In this document: one piece after another, positions 1 through 5,309 of the stretch
Position numbering within the stretch: the first letter of the stretch is position 1
Layout: every line of letters starts with the position of its first letter
Assembly (NCBI GenBank): GCA_001791035.1
Contig: MGDX01000012.1
Coordinates: forward strand, 1 to 9,437
Reading direction: 5' to 3'
Length of the DNA stretch: 9,437 nt
Origin: Candidatus Uhrbacteria bacterium RIFCSPHIGHO2_02_FULL_53_13
GTDB taxonomy: Bacteria > Patescibacteriota > Patescibacteriia > UBA9934 > UBA11717
Program-made: the position numbers and the translations under genes
The notes under the pieces: model-generated
What the model saw: only the letters and a program-made list of their open reading frames with translations
What the model was told of the DNA's origin: nothing
Database searches by the model: none

Positions 1-100
1 CCCTTTGGGAACAGGCCCTACTGAAACGTAGAGATAGCGTGGTCGACGGGCGCCCGTGAGACGAAAAGACGCAGTTTTAGAGAGGTCTCTATACTTGAAC

Positions 101-128
101 TTGACGCGAAATGAGGCCATGGTATCCT
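101..128 (+). promoter_or_regulatory. Possible sigma70-type promoter for the small-gene pair
   Basis: TTGACG at 101-106 (5 of 6 to TTGACA) and TATCCT at 123-128 (4 of 6 to TATAAT) are 16 bp apart. Transcription from here would start near base 135 and give a leader of about 215 nt before the first small gene. The match is moderate and no other promoter for that gene is clearly better. Confidence 0.3.
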
Positions 129-252
129 GCATGTACTTATGAATCGCACATCCATGCAACATACGTATCGATCCATCCTCGGCATTCGTCCGTGGTTCGG
201 TATTTTGTGTGTCTGGTAGTGCATTTTGTACGAAAACCATTTTGTACAGTAT

Positions 253-283
253 GGGCTCCCAGACGGGAGTCCCGTTGTTTGTT
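253..283 (+). terminator. Terminator-like hairpin in the leader (possible attenuator)
   Basis: GGGCTCCC (253-260) pairs with GGGAGTCCC (265-273) around the tetraloop AGAC, with one bulged base, and is followed by the T-rich run TTGTTTGTT (275-283). The tract is interrupted by G, so termination would be weak. It could end an upstream transcript or act as an attenuator for the genes at 350 and 583. The GGGAG of its 3' arm can alternatively pair with CTCCC at 326-330. Confidence 0.35.
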
Positions 284-337
284 CAAGCAACGCCCTGCCT
301 ACGCATGTAGGTCATGCTCCTAACCCTCCCAAACAAC

Positions 338-343
338 AGGAGG
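338..343 (+). promoter_or_regulatory. Strong Shine-Dalgarno AGGAGG
   Basis: A consensus AGGAGG ends 6 nt before the ATG at 350 and fixes that start. CCTCC at 325-329 is complementary to GGAGG at 339-343 with a 9-nt loop, so the site may be sequestered in the mRNA. Confidence 0.75.
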
Positions 344-349
344 CCACAC

Positions 350-580
350 ATGGCACAGGGAGAAACGAGCAACACGAGCAAGATGCCGATCGAAGAGCCG
401 TACGGAGTCGACGTCGGCGTCTGCCCGGGGAACAGCCGTGTGACGAGACGCGAGCGCACCGTCGGGCCGGATGGGATCGACTGCGGCGATGGGATCTTGT
501 GGGGATCGCACACCACGGATTCGGAACGCGGCGACACCGCCGTCATGTGGGACGTCAACTCCAGCGACCTGGACTTCTAG
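350..580 (+). CDS. Small hypothetical protein (76 aa), first of a pair
   Basis: I do not recognise this protein. The ATG at 350 is chosen because a consensus AGGAGG lies 6 nt upstream. An in-frame ATG further 5' (314) has no such site. About 84% of codons end in G or C (64 of 76 counted), which supports real coding and is visibly higher than in the neighbouring leuS. The product is acidic toward its C-terminus, has two cysteines (VGVCPG near residue 25 and IDCGDG near residue 45), and shows no signal peptide or membrane segment. The stop TAG is separated from the next ATG by only 2 nt, so the two small genes are very likely co-transcribed and translationally coupled. An arginine-rich frame on the opposite strand looks like a shadow. 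Confidence 0.65.
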   Translation: MAQGETSNTSKMPIEEPYGVDVGVCPGNSRVTRRERTVGPDGIDCGDGILWGSHTTDSERGDTAVMWDVNSSDLDF

Positions 581-582
581 CC

Positions 583-822
583 ATGGACTGGAACGAACAG
601 TGCCCGTTCCTGTGCGCATCGGCTCCCCCGACGCCACGGCCGCGCATGCGAGCTGACGCCCTGACCGACCGAGAGCGATTCTGGATGCAGGAGCTCTCGC
701 CGTTCGAGTTCGAGCGCCTCGCCCGCACCCCCGTCGACACGCCGCTGTACCCCGATCCTGTCGAAGGGGACCCCGAACACAACAATGCTCCGCCCGACGG
801 CGGAGAATACTCGCGCGAGTAG
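583..822 (+). CDS. Small hypothetical protein (79 aa), second of a pair
   Basis: I do not recognise this protein. It begins 2 nt after the stop of the preceding small gene and has no Shine-Dalgarno sequence of its own, which suggests translation by coupling. The frame is open further upstream to 226, but that extension is arginine-rich, overlaps the first small gene and has no ribosome-binding site. I therefore take the ATG at 583. About 80% of codons end in G or C (63 of 79 counted). The product has an N-terminal CPFLC pair of cysteines (residues 7 and 11), a proline-rich stretch, a charged helix-like middle (LTDRERFWMQELSPFEFERL, about residues 28-47) and an acidic tail rich in Asp, Glu and Pro. 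No membrane segment is seen. A long hairpin (835-893) follows the gene. Confidence 0.6.
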   Translation: MDWNEQCPFLCASAPPTPRPRMRADALTDRERFWMQELSPFEFERLARTPVDTPLYPDPVEGDPEHNNAPPDGGEYSRE

Positions 823-834
823 CATCGCGCACTC

Positions 835-893
835 TATCTGACAGCACCCAGCGAGCTCCTGGCTGGGATAACTTCGCTGGGTGTTGTCAGATA
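835..893 (+). terminator. Long hairpin after the small genes (possible terminator)
   Basis: Bases 835-854 (TATCTGACAGCACCCAGCGA) are complementary to 874-893 over 20 bp with a single G-T wobble, around a 19-nt loop. There is no T-run after it, so it is not a textbook intrinsic terminator. It sits between the small genes and the convergent leuS and could protect or end the transcript. The loop contains a second GCTGGG (862-867) that can compete with 876-881 for CCCAGC at 847-852. A smaller palindrome ACATAT-AAGC-ATATGT (893-908) adjoins it. Confidence 0.5.
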
Positions 894-930
894 CATATAA
901 GCATATGTTTGTGCTGTTGGCTATTGACAT

Positions 931-1089
931 GTCATTGCGAGCTCCCAGTCCGTCATTGCGAGGAAGCGAAGCGACCAAAGCAATCTAAGCCTGCGTAAGA
1001 TTGCTTCACTGCGTTCGCAATGACACAGAGAGCGTTCGCAATGACATGAGTGTCAATGGTCGTCATTGCAAGCAACGTGAAGCAATCTA
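931..1089. repeat. Cluster of GTCATTGCGA-type palindromic (REP-like) repeats
   Basis: The unit is GTCATTGCGA, then a variable GC-rich centre, then AAGCAATCT. Copies seen are: a truncated GTCATTGCGA at 931-940; a full copy at 952-986; an inverted copy at 998-1024 (AGATTGCTT ... TCGCAATGAC); an inverted part at 1036-1045; and a diverged direct copy at 1062-1088. The copies at 952-986 and 998-1024 form a hairpin with 10-bp outer and 9-bp inner stems. From memory, this repeat family is scattered between genes in many unrelated bacteria, where it behaves like a REP or MITE-type element. Its last copy runs into the TAG stop codon of leuS (1087-1089), so it lies directly in the leuS 3' end. Confidence 0.75.
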
Positions 1090-4000
1090 TGAGTCAACAA
1101 CGATATTGATAATCCTCCCTTGCACGTACACGAATTTCTTGATCTCCTTTCCTTCTAAATGTTTCACAACATTCGGCTCGGCCAACGCCGCCTTGCGCGC
1201 TTCCTTGCTCGAAGCGTCCGCCGCGATGGTCACATCGGCGCGCACTTTGCCGTTCACCTGCACGCCAATCGTGACCGTTTTGTCCTGCACGAGAGCGATG
1301 TCAAAGCTCGGCCACGCCTGCGTCATGGCGAGCCCCTGCCCGTGCTTTTCGTACATCTCCTCGACGATATGCGGCGCAAACGGCGACAAGACCAGCAAAA
1401 ACTCGAGCAGCGACGCCGCCGTGAGACCGCCCTCGTCGTACACCGTGTTCACGAACGTCATCATCTGCGCAATCGCCGTGTTGAAGCGCATCGCTTCAAT
1501 GTCCTCGGTAACTTTTTTGATCGTTTTGTGAAGCATCTTGATCACCGTTGGCGCTTCACACTCAACGATGTGATGAGACAGTTCAAACACGCGTTTCAAA
1601 AACTTGTATACTCCCACAACGCCCTGTTCGCTCCACGGCACCGGCTGATCGAACGGGCCAATAAACATCTCGTACAGACGCAATGTGTCGGCGCCGTGTG
1701 ACGCAATGATGTCGTTTGGATTGACAACGTTGCCCTTGGACTTTGACATCTTGGAACCGTCCTCGGCTAGAATCAATCCATGGCTTGTGCGTTTGGCGTA
1801 CGGCTCTGAAGTCAAAACATATCCGCGATCATACAAAAACTTGTTCCAAAAGCGTGAGTACAACAAGTGGAGCGTCGTGTGTTCCATGCCGCCGTTGTAC
1901 CAATCCACCGGCATCCAATGCGCGAGCACTTTTTTTGACGCAAACGCCTTGTCATTTTGCGCGTCCGCGTAGCGCAAAAAATACCAGCTCGAACCGGCCC
2001 AGTTTGGCATCGTGTCCGTTTCGCGGCGCGCCAGAGAACCGCACTCTGGACAGGTCGTTTTCACCCACGCGTCTATGGCGGCGAGCGGAGACTCGCCCGA
2101 GTCGGTCGGTTCGTATCGCTCCACGTCTGGGAGCTCGATCGGTAGCTGATCTTCCGGCACGGGAATCCAGCCGTCCGCTCGAACGCGATCAAACAGCGCT
2201 TCCACAAACGGCACGCGACGGCACCCGCTGTCATGCGACATGTGCCCCATCTCTTCCACAAAAATGAACCGCGCCACGTCTCCAAACGCCGCTTTGTACT
2301 GCTCAACAATCTCGCTCGTAATCCACGGATCGTTGTTACTGAACACAAAGATGAGTTCGCCCACGTTACGCTTGATCGCCTCGACATCCATGCCATGATC
2401 TTGGTATGCGCGAAAAATCGCCAGTTCTTTTTTACTCAATTTCGTTTTGAACTGCGCAAAGTACACGTCGCTCGGTTGCATACCAACGGGCGCGACCGCG
2501 ACCAGACGTTTTACTTTGTGCGTTTCCGCGAGCTTGAGCGCCAAGTGCGCCCCCATGGAGTGTCCGACCAGCGTTGGCGTTGAGTGTGTTTTTGCAAGTT
2601 GCGCCTCGCCAAACGCAAGCCACTCGTCAAAAACAGGCGCCTCTGTGTTTGGAGCGTCGACGGCAACAACGTCGTAGCCTTTTTGTTCAAGGTTGGATTT
2701 GAGTGCGGGGATGAAGCCAGACTCTGCGGAATCAAACCAACCGTGAAAAATGTGGACGGCTTCTTTTCTCGCATGATCGGTTTTGGCACACGCGTCGCAC
2801 CACACGAGCGGAATCGGCTCGCCCCAGTAGCGTTGTCGCGAAAACACCCAGTCGCGCAGTTTGTAAGTTGTTTGCGCCTCCGCCAATCCCTGCTCACTCA
2901 AATGAGCTGTAATCTTTTCGCGTGCCTGCGCCGATATCATGCCATCAAACTCACCCGATCGCACGAGCGTGCCCTCCCCTTCAAAACAAATTTCTAGACG
3001 CTCAACCGCCTCTTTGATGGATGGGTCGGGCGGAACAAGTGATGTCTTGAGAGGAAGGTTATACTTCTTCGCCAAATCAAAATCACGCTGATCGTGCGCG
3101 TCTGCAAATACAGCACCAGTACCATAGTGCGCCAACACAAAATCTGAAATCCACACAGGCATCTCTTCGCCCGTTGCAGGATTGAGAGCCGTAATCCCTT
3201 TGAGACCAACGCCTGTCCGTTCACGATCCGCGGATGTTCTCTCAATGTCCGGTATGGACGCAGTCGCGGCGCGATAGGACGCAACCTCGTCCCAGTTTGC
3301 TATCAGCGAACGCCACAAATCTATGTATTCATGTTCTGGAGCGAGCACCAAAAACGTGCCAGAGTATATGGTGTCGATGCGCGTCGTGAAAACGGGAATC
3401 TGTTCGCTTGTTTCTTTGATGTAAAACTTGACAACCGCACCCTCACTGCGCCCGATCCAATCAATTTGTTGTTTCTTAATCTTCTCCAAATAGTCAACCG
3501 TTGCCAAGTCGTTGATGAGCCGCTCGGCGTACTTGGTGATCGCGATCATCCACTGTTCCTTGTCGCGCTTTTCGACAACGCCACCGCAACGCTCGCACGC
3601 GCCTCCAACCACTTCCTCGTTTGCCAAACCGATTTTGCACGACACACACCAGTTGATTGGCATCGCTTTTTTGTACGCCAAACCCGCTTTAAAAAACTCC
3701 AAAAACATCCACTGCGTCCACTTGTAGTATGTGGGATCCGTCGTGTTGACTTCGCGATCCCAATCAAACGACAGTCCGATCGCCTTCATTTGTTGTTTGA
3801 AAATGGCGATATTTTCGGCGGTGACATCCGCCGGCCTGCGTTCCGTTTTGATGGCGTAGTTTTCCGTCGGAAGCCCAAACGCGTCCCAACCAATGGGATA
3901 CAAGACGCTGTAACCGTCCATGCGGCGTTTGCGCGCAATAATATCCATCGCCGTGTATCCGCGAACATGCCCCACATGCAATCCAGCGCCGGACGGATAC

Positions 4001-4122
4001 GGAAACTCCATCAGCGCGTAAAACTTTGGCTTTTTTGACGCATTATCCGCACGAAAAACGCCCGCGTCTTTCCAGCGTTTTTGCCACTTTTTTTCTATCT
4101 CCGTATGGTTATACATGGACAT
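1087..4122 (-). CDS. leuS: Leucyl-tRNA synthetase with an inserted serine hydrolase domain
   Basis: This class I synthetase charges tRNA-Leu with leucine. Visible in order: the HVGH form of the HIGH motif (residues 49-52), a zinc knuckle with C159, C162, C176 and C179, the CP1 editing domain with TTRIDT (246-251) and AHDQRD (342-347), the catalytic-core stretch RDWVFSRQRYWGEPIP, a second zinc module (C442, C445 and C691, C694), NWAGSSWYFLRY, and KMSKS at 791-795. The leucine-specific domain found before KMSKS in E. coli is absent. At 1011 aa it is about 200 residues longer than the compact form, because residues about 446-650 are an alpha/beta hydrolase (own entry). No stop or frameshift interrupts it. 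Met1 (4122) lies 1 nt after a likely -10, so translation may begin at Met3 (4116) on a leaderless mRNA. Confidence 0.96.
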   Translation of the reverse strand: MSMYNHTEIEKKWQKRWKDAGVFRADNASKKPKFYALMEFPYPSGAGLHVGHVRGYTAMDIIARKRRMDGYSVLYPIGWDAFGLPTENYAIKTERRPADVTAENIAIFKQQMKAIGLSFDWDREVNTTDPTYYKWTQWMFLEFFKAGLAYKKAMPINWCVSCKIGLANEEVVGGACERCGGVVEKRDKEQWMIAITKYAERLINDLATVDYLEKIKKQQIDWIGRSEGAVVKFYIKETSEQIPVFTTRIDTIYSGTFLVLAPEHEYIDLWRSLIANWDEVASYRAATASIPDIERTSADRERTGVGLKGITALNPATGEEMPVWISDFVLAHYGTGAVFADAHDQRDFDLAKKYNLPLKTSLVPPDPSIKEAVERLEICFEGEGTLVRSGEFDGMISAQAREKITAHLSEQGLAEAQTTYKLRDWVFSRQRYWGEPIPLVWCDACAKTDHARKEAVHIFHGWFDSAESGFIPALKSNLEQKGYDVVAVDAPNTEAPVFDEWLAFGEAQLAKTHSTPTLVGHSMGAHLALKLAETHKVKRLVAVAPVGMQPSDVYFAQFKTKLSKKELAIFRAYQDHGMDVEAIKRNVGELIFVFSNNDPWITSEIVEQYKAAFGDVARFIFVEEMGHMSHDSGCRRVPFVEALFDRVRADGWIPVPEDQLPIELPDVERYEPTDSGESPLAAIDAWVKTTCPECGSLARRETDTMPNWAGSSWYFLRYADAQNDKAFASKKVLAHWMPVDWYNGGMEHTTLHLLYSRFWNKFLYDRGYVLTSEPYAKRTSHGLILAEDGSKMSKSKGNVVNPNDIIASHGADTLRLYEMFIGPFDQPVPWSEQGVVGVYKFLKRVFELSHHIVECEAPTVIKMLHKTIKKVTEDIEAMRFNTAIAQMMTFVNTVYDEGGLTAASLLEFLLVLSPFAPHIVEEMYEKHGQGLAMTQAWPSFDIALVQDKTVTIGVQVNGKVRADVTIAADASSKEARKAALAEPNVVKHLEGKEIKKFVYVQGRIINIVVDS
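2173..2787 (-). other. RBBP9/YdeN-like serine hydrolase domain inside LeuRS
   Basis: Residues about 446-650 of LeuRS do not belong to the synthetase fold. They read as a complete alpha/beta hydrolase of the RBBP9/YdeN type: first strand and oxyanion region AVHIFHGWFDS (455-465), then a second strand YDVVAVDAPNTEAP (483-496), the nucleophile elbow GHSMG with Ser522, the acid in FVFSNNDPW with Asp598, and GHMSHDSG with His627. About 190 residues matches the size of free-standing family members. The domain lies between C445 and the resuming GWIPVPEDQLP (651-661), inside the zinc module. Known members are serine hydrolases; the substrate of this one is unknown. The family call is from motif order and spelling, not a search. 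Confidence 0.88.
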
Positions 4123-4123
4123 T

Positions 4124-4132
4124 ATTTTAGCA
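4124..4132 (-). promoter_or_regulatory. Extended -10 promoter of leuS, likely leaderless
   Basis: On the minus strand TGC-TAAAAT (4132 to 4124) is a good extended -10; no clear -35 is present 17 bp upstream. Seven nt separate it from the second ATG of leuS (A at 4116), so transcription probably starts at or next to that ATG. No Shine-Dalgarno sequence precedes either start. Confidence 0.45.
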
Positions 4133-4141
4133 CAAACGTTT

Positions 4142-4147
4142 TACAAT
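4142..4147 (+). promoter_or_regulatory. Possible -10 (TACAAT) for the membrane-protein gene
   Basis: TACAAT matches TATAAT at 5 of 6 positions. Its best -35 candidate, TGGACA at 4116-4121, is 20 bp away, which is long. Transcription would start near 4154, leaving about 30 nt before the ATG at 4185 and excluding the upstream ATG at 4146. Confidence 0.3.
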
Positions 4148-4184
4148 GAGCCATTTATATGGTTCACTCCAACAAGAGAAGGTC

Positions 4185-5234
4185 ATGGCATTGATCATCC
4201 TTACATTACTCTTCTTTTTGTGTTGTTGGGCGTTTGTGAACCAAACGAGAGGAGACAATTGGGCACGGTACCGCTTGGCTGGAGCAATTTGTGGCTTTTC
4301 CGCGTTGGTCACGAGCCTCATCATCAGCATCATTCAGATGTACTTGGTGGGGGATGGCGCATTCCGTGCGCACCATTCAGCTCATTGGTTCTACGTCGAC
4401 GTCAACATCTTTCTTTTGAGCGGTTGGCTAGGGGCTCTGGTCGCAGACTTCCTGCGCAAGCCTATCTTTGGGGTTTGTGCGGCCGCCGTGCGAAGCATCG
4501 TAAGTCGCGGCAAGGCTGTGCGCGTGCGCATAGCCAAGACGCGACAGATCAACAGGCAGGAGCGTTCGGTGCGCCGTTTGACTCGCAATGAGCGCAAGTA
4601 CAAGCGCTATTTGGCAGAGCGGTTGACGGCTCTGTTTGAGGAATTCGACGAAGCCCCCGCATTGTGGACGGGGTTTCGCGTGCGCATTCGCGCGCTGTGT
4701 AACCGCTCCGATGGTGATGACGTCGTATCAATCTTGTTCCGCCACCGCGAGTGGTTGGAGAACAAGATTAGCAAGTACCGTCGCAACACTGTCGAGCTAG
4801 ACGGTGTGAGCGTCGTGGCGCACGAGCAGTCGTCTGTGGACGAGCTCGTCGCGCAGGTACGACACATCGACAAAATCCTGTACGAAATCTTCCAATTCGT
4901 ACGGAACAACGTCGGGGACGCGATTGCGGTGAACGCACGCGTTCGAATGGGCAACGAAGACCTCGACGAGGCAATGGATCACCTGATCGGTCGAGAGCTC
5001 TATCAACTCACCGAGAGGGTCAATCTCATTGTCGGTGGCCTCATCCGGCAGATGGAAGCCCAGCCGGAATCCGCGGAGCGGCGGAACGCCATGCAAGAGC
5101 TCGCCGAGCTGGTGGGTTCTCTGCGAGACACCGGGACGGATTTGCGTCCGGTTTCGGCGCTTATCACAGGGGAACATCCCACGGTGAGCGCTAAAAATCC
5201 GCGCGCGGCGCATGCACGCCGCAAGACATCTTGA
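4185..5234 (+). CDS. Membrane protein of unknown function (349 aa)
   Basis: I do not recognise a family. The ATG at 4185 is preferred over the in-frame ATG at 4146. It is preceded by AGAGAAGG, although the spacing of 2 nt is short. The product then starts directly with a hydrophobic helix, and a likely -10 overlaps the upstream ATG. Three membrane segments are visible (about residues 2-19, 33-54 and 72-90). The positive-inside rule places the N-terminus outside and the large C-terminal part in the cytoplasm. Residues about 105-145 are strongly basic, followed by a mostly helical, charged region to about 315 and a basic tail. No catalytic motif is evident. The gene diverges from leuS with a 62-nt gap and ends at a strong terminator, so it appears to be transcribed alone. 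Confidence 0.85.
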   Translation: MALIILTLLFFLCCWAFVNQTRGDNWARYRLAGAICGFSALVTSLIISIIQMYLVGDGAFRAHHSAHWFYVDVNIFLLSGWLGALVADFLRKPIFGVCAAAVRSIVSRGKAVRVRIAKTRQINRQERSVRRLTRNERKYKRYLAERLTALFEEFDEAPALWTGFRVRIRALCNRSDGDDVVSILFRHREWLENKISKYRRNTVELDGVSVVAHEQSSVDELVAQVRHIDKILYEIFQFVRNNVGDAIAVNARVRMGNEDLDEAMDHLIGRELYQLTERVNLIVGGLIRQMEAQPESAERRNAMQELAELVGSLRDTGTDLRPVSALITGEHPTVSAKNPRAAHARRKTS

Positions 5235-5241
5235 ATCTGAC

Positions 5242-5277
5242 ACCGACCCTGTTTCTACACGGGTCGGTACTCTTTTT
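5242..5277 (+). terminator. Intrinsic terminator of the membrane-protein gene
   Basis: ACCGACCC (5242-5249) pairs perfectly with GGGTCGGT (5261-5268) around an 11-nt loop, followed by TCTTTTT (5271-5277). It starts 8 nt after the stop codon. On the minus strand the same stem lies downstream of gdhA but lacks a good T-run there, so any effect on that operon would be weaker. Confidence 0.9.
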
Positions 5278-5309
5278 ACAGTGCCCGTTTATGAAAACGT
5301 GTCATTTCA

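Larger units (their letters stand above)
1..349. other. Gene-poor stretch, probable structured 5' leader
   Basis: I see no convincing complete gene here. One frame is open from base 3 to a TGA at 57-59 and could be the last 18 codons of an upstream gene, but this is too short to judge. The remainder holds a possible sigma70-type promoter (101-128), two copies of CATTTTGTAC 16 bp apart (222-231 and 238-247), a terminator-like hairpin (253-273), a small hairpin CCTAC/GTAGG (298-302 with 307-311) and a CCTCC/GGAGG pairing (325-329 with 339-343) that would cover the ribosome-binding site of the gene at 350. No tRNA or rRNA is recognisable. Open frames here on both strands give low-complexity or arginine-rich products and look like chance. 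Confidence 0.5.

Noticed and set aside
226..822. 198-codon open frame covering both small genes
   Set aside because: Its first half is arginine-rich, has no ribosome-binding site and overlaps a frame with strong SD and high third-position GC. Only the part from 583 is kept.
320..847. 175-codon minus-strand frame opposite the small genes
   Set aside because: Arginine- and alanine-rich product with no plausible start signal; the codon bias belongs to the plus-strand frames.
931..1089. Possible CRISPR array
   Set aside because: Copies alternate in orientation, are truncated and have irregular spacing, which fits REP-like palindromes and not CRISPR.
2173..2787. Insert in leuS as an intein or mobile intron
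   Set aside because: There are no splice-junction residues or homing-endonuclease motifs, and the segment has a hydrolase motif order that would stay in the mature protein.
1159..4038. Several 100-235-codon plus-strand frames inside leuS
   Set aside because: They are antisense to a full-length, motif-complete synthetase and give low-complexity, Arg/His/Phe-rich products.
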